Shown: one piece after another, positions 35,387-44,556 of the stretch
Numbering within the stretch: the stretch's first letter is position 1
How the letters are laid out: every line of letters begins with the position of its first letter
Assembly: GCF_002261475.1 (NCBI RefSeq)
Contig: NZ_NEVN01000010.1
Coordinates: 161,703 to 225,702 of the forward strand
Direction of reading: 5' to 3'
DNA length: 64,000 nt
Source: Bordetella genomosp. 5
GTDB taxonomy: Bacteria > Pseudomonadota > Gammaproteobacteria > Burkholderiales > Burkholderiaceae_B
Notes under the pieces: generated by a model
Database searches by the model: none
Seen by the model: only the letters and a program-made list of their open reading frames with translations
What the model was told of the DNA's origin: nothing
Program-made: the position numbers and the translations under genes

Positions 35387-36891
35387 GGCAGCACCTCCCT
35401 GACCGTCGCGGCCACGCCGCGCACGCGCAGCGCGCCGAGATGGCGGGCCAGCAGATTCGCGAGCGCCTCGTTACCTTCCAGATCGCCGAACACCGGACGG
35501 AACGTCAGCAGACAGGCGGCCTCGGCCAGCGGCCCCGCCTGGGCCTGCGCAGCGGCCAGGGCCAGGTGCTCGGCCAGCTCGCCGGCCAGGGGGTCGTCGA
35601 TCTCATAGCGTGCACCGGTTTCGTCGTAGCCCCGCAGATAATGCAGCCAGCCCGCCACGCCCAGCGCCAGCAGCGTGGCCGGCTGACCGGCGCGCAGGCG
35701 GTCGCGCAAGGTATTCAGCAGCCGCTGCGGCACCTTCTGTGATCCATCCATGGCGATCTGCCGCGTGCGATGCGGCAGCGCCGAATTCGCGAACCGCGCC
35801 ATCAGCTCGGCGGCATAGGCACGCGAGTCCAGGCCGTCGACCACGCCGAGCGTGGGCGCCACCTCGTCATTCAACAGGCAGCCGATCAACGCGCGCAGAT
35901 GCGGATCGCTCACGGCCTGCGGCACCGTCTGGTGTCCGGCCATCGCGCCCAGATAGGCCAGCGTGGAATGCGCGCCGTTCACCATGCGCAGCTTCACGCG
36001 TTCGTAGGGTTCGGCATGCGGCACGAAGCGTACGCCGGGCACGCGATCCCAGGCCGGCCGCCCCTGCGCAAAGCGATCTTCGATCACCCATGCAAGATAG
36101 GGCTCTCCGACCACGGGCCAGGCATCGTCGGCGCCCAGACTCGCCGAGATGCGCGCGCGGTCGGCCTCGGTCGTACGCGGCACGATGCGATCCACCATGC
36201 TGCACGGAAACGTGCAATGCAGCCCGATCCACCGCGCCAGGTCCGGGTCGTACTCCTGCGCATAGGCGAGCACCAGGCCGCGCAGCGTCGCGCCGTTGGC
36301 CGGCAGGTTGTCGCACGAGAGCAGCGTGACGGGCGGCAGGCCGCGCGCCTCGCGCAACGCGAGGCCATGCACGATCATGCCGATCGCGCTGCGTGGCGCG
36401 TCGGGCGCGTCGAGATCGTGCTGGATGTCCGGGTCTTCCCAACGCAGCTGGCCCGTGGCGGGATCGTGCGCGTAGCCTTTCTCGGTGACCGTGAGGCTCA
36501 CGATGCGGGTATCCGGATGCGCGATGCGCTCCAGCACGGCCCGCGGATCCTCGGGCGCCACGAGCACCTGCAGCACCGAGCCCACCACCCGCAATCGCTC
36601 GCGGATCGCGCCACCCGCCGCGCCTTCGCGCAACGCCAGCGTGTAGAGCCCGCCTTGAGGCGCGAGGGCATCGCGCGTGTCGGGATGACGCAGCGACACG
36701 CCGATGATGCCCCAGTCGCCCTGGGCCGGATCGGCGAGAACGCGATCGGTCACGTCCGCGAGGTGGGCGCGATGAAAGGCCCCGATCCCCAGGTGCACGA
36801 TACCGGCGCGCAGGCGTTCGCGCGCATACGCTGGCCGTTCGACCCCGGCGGCCAGGAGCGCGAGTGAGGTGGGCGAGAGACGGGCGGCCAT
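35383..36891 (-). CDS. uxuB: Mannitol dehydrogenase-family oxidoreductase, probable D-mannonate oxidoreductase (fructuronate reductase)
   Basis: The protein is 502 aa with an N-terminal Rossmann domain (IVHLGIGAFHRAHLADVTDRVL near 30-51) and a C-terminal helical domain (KLRMVNGAHSTLAYLGAMAGH near 300). The latter holds the catalytic Lys, Asn and His of the polyol-specific long-chain dehydrogenases. UxuB interconverts D-fructuronate and D-mannonate with NADH. The D-mannonate dehydratase gene directly upstream supports that role over mannitol oxidation. The ATG at 36891 lies 5 bp after the ManD stop; the frame is open much further into ManD but without homology. Confidence 0.85.
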   Translation of the reverse strand: MAARLSPTSLALLAAGVERPAYARERLRAGIVHLGIGAFHRAHLADVTDRVLADPAQGDWGIIGVSLRHPDTRDALAPQGGLYTLALREGAAGGAIRERLRVVGSVLQVLVAPEDPRAVLERIAHPDTRIVSLTVTEKGYAHDPATGQLRWEDPDIQHDLDAPDAPRSAIGMIVHGLALREARGLPPVTLLSCDNLPANGATLRGLVLAYAQEYDPDLARWIGLHCTFPCSMVDRIVPRTTEADRARISASLGADDAWPVVGEPYLAWVIEDRFAQGRPAWDRVPGVRFVPHAEPYERVKLRMVNGAHSTLAYLGAMAGHQTVPQAVSDPHLRALIGCLLNDEVAPTLGVVDGLDSRAYAAELMARFANSALPHRTRQIAMDGSQKVPQRLLNTLRDRLRAGQPATLLALGVAGWLHYLRGYDETGARYEIDDPLAGELAEHLALAAAQAQAGPLAEAACLLTFRPVFGDLEGNEALANLLARHLGALRVRGVAATVREVLP

Positions 36892-36896
36892 CGCGC

Positions 36897-38108
36897 TCAC
36901 CAGTGCCAGAGCGTGCCGTCGTGCGCCTGCCGGTTCACCGGCAGGTAGGCACGCTGATACGGATACTTCGCGGCCAGGGCCTCGTCGATCTCCACGCCAT
37001 GGCCGGGCACGTCGCCCGGAAACATCATGCCGTCGTCGAAGGTGTAGGCGTGCGGAAACACGGCATCGGTCTCTTCGGTATGGCGCATGTATTCCTGCAC
37101 ACCGAAGTTCGGCACCCACAGGTCGAAGTGCAGCGCGGCGCCCATGCAGATCGGTGAGAGATCGGTGGCGCCATGGCAGCCGGTGCGCACCTGATACACC
37201 GCGGCAAGATCGGCGATGCGGCGCAGATGCGTGATCCCGCCCGCATGCACGACCGTGGCCCGGATGTAATCGATCAGCTGATTCTGGATCAGGTCCTTGC
37301 AGTCCCACAGCGTGTTGAAAATTTCGCCCACCGCCAGCGGCGTGACGGTGTGCTGACGGATGAGGCGAAAGGCGTCCTGATTCTCGGCCGGCGTCGCGTC
37401 CTCCATCCAGAACAGCCGGTAGGGCTCGAGCGACTTGCCCAGCCGCGCCGCTTCGATGGGGGTGAGCCGATGATGCACGTCGTGCAGCAGATGCGTGTCC
37501 CACCCGACCGCGTCGCGCACGGCCTCGAACAGCCGCGGCGTATGGTCCAGATATTTTTCGGTGGACCAGTCGTGCTCGGAGGGCAGATCCGCGTCGGCGG
37601 GCTCGTAGAACATCCGCCCGCGCCCGACGCCGTACACGGCGTTCAGGCCCGGCACACCGCTCTGCGCCCGGATCGCGCGGTAGCCCATCTCGCGGTAGCG
37701 CAACACCGCTTCGACGGTCTCGGGGATGTCGCGGCCATTGGCATGGCCGTACACCATCACCCCCGTGCGGCTCTTGCCGCCCAACAATTGATACAGCGGC
37801 ATGCCGGCCGCCTTGGCCTTGATGTCCCACAGCGCGGTATCGACGGCAGCGATGGCCGACATGGTCACCGGCCCGCGCCGCCAATAGGCGCCGCGATAGA
37901 GGTATTGCCAGATGTCCTCGATCTGGTGCGCGTCGCGTCCGATCAGGCAGGGAATCACGTGCTCGGTGAGGTAGGCTGCGACCGCGAGCTCACGGCCGTT
38001 GAGGGTGGCGTCGCCGATGCCCGACAGCCCCTCGTCGGTGTCGATCTTCAGGGTCACGAAGTTTCGTCCCGGGCTGCAGACGATGACGCGGGCTTGAGTG
38101 ATCTTCAT
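36897..38108 (-). CDS. manD: D-mannonate dehydratase, ManD (enolase-superfamily) type
   Basis: The protein is 403 aa, the usual ManD length. It opens [34 protein letters not shown]. ManD landmarks are YRAIRAQSG with the catalytic Arg, [13 protein letters not shown] with the catalytic Tyr, and [11 protein letters not shown] (first metal Asp and the acid/base His). [12 protein letters not shown] and AVGEIFN hold the other metal Glu residues, and [11 protein letters not shown] the distal His. All expected catalytic groups are present, which points to the high-activity group that converts D-mannonate to 2-keto-3-deoxy-D-gluconate. Some databases name this gene rspA. It is in the middle of the hexuronate operon. 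Confidence 0.92.
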   Translation of the reverse strand: MKITQARVIVCSPGRNFVTLKIDTDEGLSGIGDATLNGRELAVAAYLTEHVIPCLIGRDAHQIEDIWQYLYRGAYWRRGPVTMSAIAAVDTALWDIKAKAAGMPLYQLLGGKSRTGVMVYGHANGRDIPETVEAVLRYREMGYRAIRAQSGVPGLNAVYGVGRGRMFYEPADADLPSEHDWSTEKYLDHTPRLFEAVRDAVGWDTHLLHDVHHRLTPIEAARLGKSLEPYRLFWMEDATPAENQDAFRLIRQHTVTPLAVGEIFNTLWDCKDLIQNQLIDYIRATVVHAGGITHLRRIADLAAVYQVRTGCHGATDLSPICMGAALHFDLWVPNFGVQEYMRHTEETDAVFPHAYTFDDGMMFPGDVPGHGVEIDEALAAKYPYQRAYLPVNRQAHDGTLWHW

Positions 38109-38139
38109 GAATAAACGTGCCTTCGATGAATGAGGGTTG

Positions 38140-39681
38140 CTACATCACCGCGCCCAACTGCCAGGGCACGAACTCGTTCTGGCCATAACCATGTTCTTCG
38201 CTCTTGCTGCGGCGCCCCGACGCGGTCTGCAGCATCAACCGGAAAATGCGCTCGCCCATCTCCGCCACGCTCTGCGCGCCGTCGACCACCTCACCGCAAT
38301 TGATGTCGATGTCGTCGGCCTGCCGCTCCCACAGCGCGGTATTGGTCGACAGCTTGAGCGAAGGCGCGGGCGCACAGCCGTACGCCGAGCCGCGCCCCGT
38401 GGTGAAACAGATCAGGTTGGCGCCACCCGCCACCTGCCCGGTGGCCGACACCGGGTCGTAGCCCGGCGTGTCCATGAACACCAGCCCCGGCGTGCCGACG
38501 GCCTCGGCGTACTCGTAGACGTCGGTCAGATTGGTGGTGCCGCTCTTGGCGATCGCGCCCAAGGACTTTTCCAGGATGGTGGTGAGGCCACCCGCCTTGT
38601 TGCCGGCGGACGGGTTGTTGTCCATCTCGGCATCGTTGCGCGCGCAATAGTCCTCCCACCAGCGCACCCGCGCCAGCAGCTTGTCGGCGACGGCCTGGCT
38701 CTGCGCCCGCCGTGTGAGGAGGTGCTCCCCGCCATAGATCTCGGGCGTCTCCGACAGGATGGCGGTTCCGCCGTTTTTCACGAGGATGTCGACCGCTGCG
38801 CCCAGCGCGGGATTCGCGCTGATGCCCGAGTACCCATCCGAGCCTCCGCATTGCAGGCCCACCACCAGATGGCGCGCGGGCACCGGCTCGCGGCGCACGC
38901 GGTTGGCCGCTTCCAGCATGGACTCCACCAGCTCGATGCCGCGCGCCACGGTCTTGCGGGTGCCGCCGGTGTCCTGGATGTTGAACGTATGCAGCAGCCC
39001 GCTTTCGTGCAGGCCCTCTTGCGCCATCAGCCCGCCGATCTGGTTGGTCTCGCAGCCCAGCCCCACCACCATCAGCCCGCCGAAATTGGGATGCCGCGCG
39101 TAGCCACCCAGCGTGCGGCGCAGCACGCGAAGCGGCTCGCCCTCGCTGCCGGTCGCACAGCCTGCGCCGTGGGTCAGCGCCACCACGCCGTCCACCTCGG
39201 GATAGGCCGCGAGCGCGCCGGGATGCACGTCGCGCCGGAAATGATCGGCAATGGCGCGCGCCACGGTCGCGGAGCAGTTCACGCTGGTGAGGATGCCGAT
39301 GTAGTTGCGCGTGGCGACACGGCCGTCGGCCCGCACGATACCGTCGAACGTGGCCGGCACCGCCGCGAAATCCGTCGGATGCGCGTCGGCGCCCACGGCG
39401 TAGTCGCGTTCGAAATCCGAGAACGCCAGATTGTGGCTGTGCACATGCTGGCCCGCCGCGATGTCCTGGCGCGCCACGCCGATCACCTGGTTGTAGCGCC
39501 GCACCGGCGTACCGGCCGCGATGGGGCGCACGGCCACCTTATGGCCGGGCGGCACCAGGCCGGACACCGTCACGCCTTCTGCCTCGATCCGGGTGCCCGA
39601 CACCAGCTGACGCCGGGCGATCACCACGTTGTCCGCCGGATGGATCCGGATCACCGCCGCCTGCTGTGTCTGTGTCGTCAT
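38140..39681 (-). CDS. uxaA: UxaA-family altronate/galactarate dehydratase
   Basis: The protein is 513 aa. The N-terminal SAF domain (about 8-100: [39 protein letters not shown]) leads into the catalytic part. The catalytic part has [71 protein letters not shown] and [10 protein letters not shown]. Several conserved cysteines suit the iron-dependent enzyme. UxaA dehydrates D-altronate to 2-keto-3-deoxygluconate, the same product as ManD, so the operon can take both the glucuronate-side and galacturonate-side branches. GarD-like substrates cannot be excluded. Confidence 0.88.
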   Translation of the reverse strand: MTTQTQQAAVIRIHPADNVVIARRQLVSGTRIEAEGVTVSGLVPPGHKVAVRPIAAGTPVRRYNQVIGVARQDIAAGQHVHSHNLAFSDFERDYAVGADAHPTDFAAVPATFDGIVRADGRVATRNYIGILTSVNCSATVARAIADHFRRDVHPGALAAYPEVDGVVALTHGAGCATGSEGEPLRVLRRTLGGYARHPNFGGLMVVGLGCETNQIGGLMAQEGLHESGLLHTFNIQDTGGTRKTVARGIELVESMLEAANRVRREPVPARHLVVGLQCGGSDGYSGISANPALGAAVDILVKNGGTAILSETPEIYGGEHLLTRRAQSQAVADKLLARVRWWEDYCARNDAEMDNNPSAGNKAGGLTTILEKSLGAIAKSGTTNLTDVYEYAEAVGTPGLVFMDTPGYDPVSATGQVAGGANLICFTTGRGSAYGCAPAPSLKLSTNTALWERQADDIDINCGEVVDGAQSVAEMGERIFRLMLQTASGRRSKSEEHGYGQNEFVPWQLGAVM

Positions 39682-39700
39682 GGCGCCCCCTCAGGGCCAG

Positions 39701-40567
39701 CTAGTCGTCGATGCGCGCCGGATCCCAGGCATACACGCGCTGACGCTGCTCGCCCAGGCCCGCGATGCCCAGTTTCATCTCGTCGCCCGCCTTGAGATAC
39801 ACGGGCGCCGGCTTCTGGCCCATGCCCACGCCGGGCGGGGTGCCGGTGCTGATCAGGTCGCCCGGATAGAGCGTCATGAAGCGGCTCACGTAGCTCACCA
39901 GCTGCGCCACGCCGAACACCATCGTGCGCGTGCTGCCGTTCTGGTAGCGCTTGCCGTTGACCTCCAGCCACATGTCGAGCGCCTGCGGATCGGCCACCTC
40001 GTCGGCCGTCACGAGCCAGGGGCCGACGGGGCCGAAGGTGTCGCAGCCTTTGCCCTTGTCCCAGGTGCCGCCCCGCTCGATCTGGAACTCGCGCTCGGAG
40101 ACGTCGTTGACCACGCAATAGCCCGCCACGTGCGCCAGCGCATCGGCCTCCGACACATAACGCGCGCGTTCGCCGATGACCACGCCGAGCTCGACTTCCC
40201 AATCGGTCTTGACCGAGTCCTGCGGCAGCACGACCGCATCGTTCGCGCCGACCAGCGCCGATGTGGCCTTCATGAACACGACCGGCTCGGCCGGCACCTG
40301 CAGGCCGGCCTCGGCCGCGTGGTCGGCGTAGTTCAGGCCGATGCAGATGAACTTGCCCATGCCCGACCAGGGCGGTCCGATGCGGCCGGGCCGCTCCACC
40401 AGCGGCAGGCTGGCCGGGTCGAGCGCGCGCAGGCGTTCGAGCGCGGCGCGGCCCAGGCCCGCGGCCGTCAGGTCCGGGATCACGCCGGACAGGTCGCGCA
40501 CACGACCCTCGGCGTCGAGCAATGCCGGCTTTTCCTGGCCTTTGGCGCCATGGCGCAGCAATTTCAT
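39701..40567 (-). CDS. Fumarylacetoacetate hydrolase-family protein
   Basis: The protein is 288 aa. The C-terminal FAH fold has FICIGLNYADHAAEAGLQVPAEPVVFMKATSALVG near 73-107, DWEVELGVVIGERARYVSEADAL (metal Glu residues), YCVVNDVSEREFQIER, and DLISTGTPPGVGMGQKP near the end. Family members hydrolyse a C-C bond in 2,4-diketo acids; the best-known neighbours in sugar pathways are 2,4-diketo-3-deoxy-L-fuconate and -rhamnonate hydrolases. Next to an SDR gene and two dehydratases making 2-keto-3-deoxygluconate, it may finish an oxidative pathway to pyruvate. That is inference. Confidence 0.88.
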   Translation of the reverse strand: MKLLRHGAKGQEKPALLDAEGRVRDLSGVIPDLTAAGLGRAALERLRALDPASLPLVERPGRIGPPWSGMGKFICIGLNYADHAAEAGLQVPAEPVVFMKATSALVGANDAVVLPQDSVKTDWEVELGVVIGERARYVSEADALAHVAGYCVVNDVSEREFQIERGGTWDKGKGCDTFGPVGPWLVTADEVADPQALDMWLEVNGKRYQNGSTRTMVFGVAQLVSYVSRFMTLYPGDLISTGTPPGVGMGQKPAPVYLKAGDEMKLGIAGLGEQRQRVYAWDPARIDD

Positions 40568-40587
40568 GGTGAGCTCCTTCTCATGTG

Positions 40588-41337
40588 TCAGTTGGACCAG
40601 CCACCGTCGATCAGTTGCACGGTGCCGGTAGTGAACGCGGATTCGTCACTCGCAAGATACACGGCCAGCGCGGCGATTTCTTCGGTGCGGCCGATGCGGC
40701 CCATGGGCTGGCGGGCGACGAACGCCGCCTCTACGGCCTCGATCGGCACCCCGCTCGCGGCCGACTGCTGAGCCATCCGCAACCGCAGCGACGGCGACTC
40801 GACCGTGCCGGGGCAGATCGCGTTGGCCCGGATCCCGCGCGCGACGAAGTCGGCCGCAACCGACTTGGTCAGCCCGATCACTGCGGCTTTGGTGGTGCCA
40901 TACACGAAGCGGTTCGGCACGCCCTTCACGCTCGACGCCGCCGAGGCCATATTGATGATCGAACCGCCACCGCGCTCGAGCATGCCCGGCAGGCAGGCGC
41001 GGATGAGCCGATACATGGCACGCACATTCAGCTCGAACGAGAAATCCCAGGCGGCGTCGTCGCATTCGAGGATGGTGCCCGCGTGCACGTACCCCGCGCC
41101 GTTGAACAGAATGTCGAGCGGGCCCGCGGCGCGCGCCAGCGCTTCGACCGCGCCCGGATCGGTCACGTCGGCCACGCGCGTGTCGCACTCGCCCAGCCCG
41201 GCGAGCAGGTCGGGGTTGATATCGGCCGCCAGCACGCGCGCGCCCTCCCGCACAAAGGCCTCGGCGGTCGCGCGGCCGATCCCCTGGCCGGCCGCGGTCA
41301 CGAGCGCCGTCTTTCCTTGCAGGCGTCCGGGCATCAT
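40588..41337 (-). CDS. Short-chain dehydrogenase/reductase
   Basis: The protein is 249 aa with the classical SDR pattern: TAAGQGIGRATAEAF (TGxxxGxG) near 13-27, NGAG near 85, catalytic Ser (MASAASSVKG) near 134, and YGTTKAA (Y-x3-K) near 149. The closing VQLIDGGWSN is also typical. ADI near residue 38 after the second strand favours NAD over NADP. It resembles 2-keto-3-deoxy-L-fuconate 4-dehydrogenase and the human type-2 hydroxybutyrate dehydrogenase group. With the FAH gene it could oxidise a 2-keto-3-deoxy acid at C4. The start overlaps the DctM stop by 4 bp. Confidence 0.88.
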   Translation of the reverse strand: MMPGRLQGKTALVTAAGQGIGRATAEAFVREGARVLAADINPDLLAGLGECDTRVADVTDPGAVEALARAAGPLDILFNGAGYVHAGTILECDDAAWDFSFELNVRAMYRLIRACLPGMLERGGGSIINMASAASSVKGVPNRFVYGTTKAAVIGLTKSVAADFVARGIRANAICPGTVESPSLRLRMAQQSAASGVPIEAVEAAFVARQPMGRIGRTEEIAALAVYLASDESAFTTGTVQLIDGGWSN

Positions 41338-42743
41338 TTCGCTCCCATACCCATGGTGGTGGGCAGCCACAGCGTGATCTGCGGGATGTAAGTGATGGCA
41401 ATCAGCGCGATGAAGAGCGGCACCAGCCACGGCAGAATGGCCATCGTGGTGCGCTCCACCGACAGCCGCGCCACTCTCGCGAGCACGAACAGCACCATGC
41501 CCAATGGCGGGTGCAGCAGGCCGATCATCAGGTTGAGCGTCATGATGAGGCCGAAGTGAATCGGATCGATGCCGAGCTTCAGCACGATGGGCAGCAGGAT
41601 CGGCACGAGAATCGTGATCGCGGCGATCGTGTCGATGAAGCAGCCCACGATCAGAATCAGCAGGTTCGCCATCAGCAGGAACACCCACTTGTTCTGCGTC
41701 ACGCTCAGGATGGCGTCGGTGAGCGTCTGGGCCGCCTGCGTGGTGGTCAGCAGCCAGGCGAACACCGAGGCCGCCGTCACGATGAACAGCACCGATGCCG
41801 TGGTCTCGATGGTGTCGAACGATGCCTTGGCCAAGGTGCGCAGCGTCATGGAGCGATAGCGCACCAGACCGAGGAAGAGCGCCCAGATCACGGCGGCCAC
41901 GGCGGCCTCGGTGGGCGTGAACCAGCCCAGCGTCATCCCGCCGATCAGAATCACCGGCGCCATCAGAGCCATCACGGCCGAGAAGTTGAAGGTCCAGTCG
42001 AGGATGAGCAGCGCCGCGAACGCGATGCCGGTGGCGATGTTGGGCGTCACGCCCATCTCCACCATCACCCAGATCGAGAACGGAAACGCCAGCACGATCA
42101 ACACTTCGAGCGCCGCGCCGCCCAGCCGCTTCCAGCTGAAGGCCACGTCGCCGCCCCAGTTGTTGCGCCGTGCGTAGTAGGCAACGGTGAACATCATCAA
42201 CACCGTGAGCACGGCGCCTGGAATCAAGCCCGCCAGAAACAGCGAGCCGATCGAGACGTTGGCCATCATGCCGTAGATCACGAACGGCAGAGACGGCGGG
42301 ATGATGGGGCCCAGCGTGGCCGATGCGGCCGTCACGCCCACGGCGAATTCGGTTTCGTAGCCATGGTCTTTCATGGCCTTGATCTCGATGGTGCCCAGGC
42401 CCGCCGCATCCGCGATGGCGGTGCCCGACATCCCGGCAAACACCACCGAGCCGATGATGTTGACCTGACCCAGGCCGCCACGCATCCAGCCCACCAGCGC
42501 GACCGCGAAGTTGTAGATGCGGCCGGTGATGCCGGCGATGTTCATCAGATTGCCGGCCAGGATGAAGAACGGCACGGCGAGCAGCGGAAACGACTCGACG
42601 CCCGCGATCATGCGCTGCGCCACCACCACGTCGGGCACGCTGCCCGACACCAGCACGAACAGCAGGGCCGCGCCCGCCATCGAGACCGCCACGGGCAGCC
42701 CGAAGATCATCAACAGCAGAAAGGTACCGATCAGTATTGCCAT
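41334..42743 (-). CDS. dctM: TRAP transporter large permease (DctM)
   Basis: The protein is 469 aa with about twelve spans. DctM hallmarks are AVPFFILAGNLMNIAGIT near 55-72, GSVVFAGMSGTAIADAAGLGTIEIKAM near 95-122 and ASATLGPIIPPSLPFVIYG near 140-158. The closing LLILIVGCFIDTIAAITILVPILLPIV is also typical. It is somewhat longer than the usual 425-430 aa, with extra length in the middle loops. It moves the substrate with sodium ions across the inner membrane together with DctQ and DctP. The 3' end overlaps the SDR gene. Confidence 0.94.
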   Translation of the reverse strand: MAILIGTFLLLMIFGLPVAVSMAGAALLFVLVSGSVPDVVVAQRMIAGVESFPLLAVPFFILAGNLMNIAGITGRIYNFAVALVGWMRGGLGQVNIIGSVVFAGMSGTAIADAAGLGTIEIKAMKDHGYETEFAVGVTAASATLGPIIPPSLPFVIYGMMANVSIGSLFLAGLIPGAVLTVLMMFTVAYYARRNNWGGDVAFSWKRLGGAALEVLIVLAFPFSIWVMVEMGVTPNIATGIAFAALLILDWTFNFSAVMALMAPVILIGGMTLGWFTPTEAAVAAVIWALFLGLVRYRSMTLRTLAKASFDTIETTASVLFIVTAASVFAWLLTTTQAAQTLTDAILSVTQNKWVFLLMANLLILIVGCFIDTIAAITILVPILLPIVLKLGIDPIHFGLIMTLNLMIGLLHPPLGMVLFVLARVARLSVERTTMAILPWLVPLFIALIAITYIPQITLWLPTTMGMGAK

Positions 42744-42792
42744 GGTTCGCTCCGCAATGGCACCGAATGGGTGGGTGGCGTCGAGGCCGGGC

Positions 42793-43449
42793 TCAGTCGA
42801 CCGCGTCGTAGGCCGAGGGGTTCTCGAGAATGGAATAGCCCTGACGCCAGTTCTGCACCGACACCTGCACCGAGCGCACGAACATCATCACGAAGCCGGC
42901 GAATGCCAACCAGTACACATAGGCCTTGTTCCAGAACAGCGTGGTCATGGGCTCGTCGCCCACCAGCGAGATGTAGCGGTACACCAGCCAGATGGCATAG
43001 GCGAAGAACGCCGTGCGGATCACGTCGATCACCGTGGACAACACGCGCCCGACCGGCTTGGGCAGGTAGCGATAGAGAAAGTCGACCTGGATGTGGCGGC
43101 AGGCCCGCACGCACATCGAGGCGCCGAGAAAGACCACGCCGATCAGGCAGTACACCGCCAACTCTTCCGTCCATGCGTACGAGTCGTTCATCACGTAGCG
43201 CGAGAAGAACTGCAGGAAAACCAATCCGGCCATGGTCCAGAACAGCGCGAGGCAGACCCAGTCTTCGAAGCGATAGCCGGACAGGTCGACGTGCTGCACG
43301 ACCTCGTCGGCCTCTTCGAAACTCTGCACGATGTCCTGCACCGACGCGGTCGGGTGCGCCGCGCCCTGTGGCGTGGCGGTGGTGTCGGCCGCGGCCAGGC
43401 GCGCCGGCTCATGACCGGGCAGACCGGCCGTCTTGGCATTGGAGTACAT
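42793..43449 (-). CDS. dctQ: TRAP transporter small permease (DctQ)
   Basis: The protein is 218 aa. Four spans start near residue 73 (WVCLALFWTMAGLVFLQFFSRYVMND), and SYAWTEELAVYCLIGVVFLGASMCVR is the typical DctQ motif. The 68 residues or so before the first span (ending EEADEVVQHVDLSGYRFED) are an unusually long hydrophilic N-terminus compared with about 15-20 in most DctQ proteins. The ATG at 43449 is taken because it follows a GGGGAGCC site; another lies seven codons upstream. It pairs with DctM 49 bp downstream. Confidence 0.92.
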   Translation of the reverse strand: MYSNAKTAGLPGHEPARLAAADTTATPQGAAHPTASVQDIVQSFEEADEVVQHVDLSGYRFEDWVCLALFWTMAGLVFLQFFSRYVMNDSYAWTEELAVYCLIGVVFLGASMCVRACRHIQVDFLYRYLPKPVGRVLSTVIDVIRTAFFAYAIWLVYRYISLVGDEPMTTLFWNKAYVYWLAFAGFVMMFVRSVQVSVQNWRQGYSILENPSAYDAVD

Positions 43450-43506
43450 GGGCTCCCCCTCGGGTGGCATGACGGCACGGCGCGGGGCGGACCCGCGCCG
43501 CCCCCC

Positions 43507-44478
43507 TTACTTGATGGCCTGGATGCGATCCCAGTCGGCTTTTTCGTAGCCGTACTGTTTGAACGGCACCTTATCCAGCACCGTCTTGCGGAAGTCCTCC
43601 ACGTTGACCTCCGTCACGGTCAGCCCACGCTGCTTGAACACCGCCACCATCTTTTTCTCGCTCTCGGCCACCTCCTTGGAGGCCTTCTCGGCGGCCTGCT
43701 GCGCCACCTCGGTGAACACCTTCTTGTCCTCGTCCGACAGACTCTTCCAGAGCTTGCCGGAGATCACCGTATTGAGGTGATCGACGATATGCCCCGTCAG
43801 GATGATGTTCTTCTGCACCTCGTAGAACTTCTTGGCCTCGATCGTGGTGAGCGGGTTTTCCTGCGCCTCGACCGTGCCGTTCTGCAGGGCCAGATAGACC
43901 TCGGCGAAGGCAATCGGCGCCGTGTTCGCGCCGCACGCCCGCGGCATCGCCAGATAGGCGGCCACGTCCGGCACCCGCATCTTCAGGCCCTTCATCTCGG
44001 CACACGTCTTGAACGGCCGGTTGGAGGTCGACTGGCGCGTGCCGTAGTAGGTCGTCGCGACGATGTGGTTGCCGCTCTTTTCGTCGTAGCCGCGCGTGAG
44101 CTCTTTGTAGATATCGCTCTTGGTGTAGGCGAGCAGATGCTCGGGGTCGCGGAAGATGTAGGGGTAGTAGGTCACGCCGATGCGCGGGAAGGTCTTGGCC
44201 GCGAAGCTCGACCCGGAAATGATCATGTCGACGGTACCGAGCGTCAGGCCCTGGTTGATGTCGTTTTCCTTGCCGAGCTGCGAGGCCGGATAGACATCGA
44301 TCTGATAGCGTCCGTTCGTGCGCTTGCCGATCTCCTGCGCAGCCCATACCGACGCGGTATGAAAGGGCTCGGAGGTCTCGTACACGTGGGCCCACTTCAA
44401 CTTGTTCTGCGCCAGCGCACTACCCGACAGGGCGAGCACGGCGATAGCGAACAGCACCTTGGCGTTGCCTTGTTTCAT
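43507..44478 (-). CDS. dctP: TRAP transporter solute receptor (DctP)
   Basis: The protein is 323 aa with a signal peptide cleaved near residue 23 (GSALA-QNKLKWAHV). DctP landmarks are HTASVWAAQEIGKRTNGRYQIDVYPASQLG and GTVDMIISGS. MKGLKMRVPDVAAYLAMPRACGANTAPIAFAEVYLALQNGTVEAQENP contains the conserved arginine that binds the substrate carboxylate and the NGTVDGQE-like motif. It resembles receptors for hexuronates (UehA/GucP-like clades), consistent with the operon's enzymes. It works in the periplasm. Confidence 0.93.
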   Translation of the reverse strand: MKQGNAKVLFAIAVLALSGSALAQNKLKWAHVYETSEPFHTASVWAAQEIGKRTNGRYQIDVYPASQLGKENDINQGLTLGTVDMIISGSSFAAKTFPRIGVTYYPYIFRDPEHLLAYTKSDIYKELTRGYDEKSGNHIVATTYYGTRQSTSNRPFKTCAEMKGLKMRVPDVAAYLAMPRACGANTAPIAFAEVYLALQNGTVEAQENPLTTIEAKKFYEVQKNIILTGHIVDHLNTVISGKLWKSLSDEDKKVFTEVAQQAAEKASKEVAESEKKMVAVFKQRGLTVTEVNVEDFRKTVLDKVPFKQYGYEKADWDRIQAIK

Positions 44479-44556
44479 GTTGTCTCCTCTCCTGAGGTGT
44501 TGGTCGCCGGCGGCCTGCCCTTGTCGGGTCGTTATGCGCCGCCGGCCCCGCTGAGG

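Noticed and set aside
35383..37884. A fused ManD-UxuB reading frame on the minus strand
   Set aside because: The upstream half of this frame is out of phase with ManD and reads as low-complexity Arg/Gly sequence. UxuB clearly starts at 36891.
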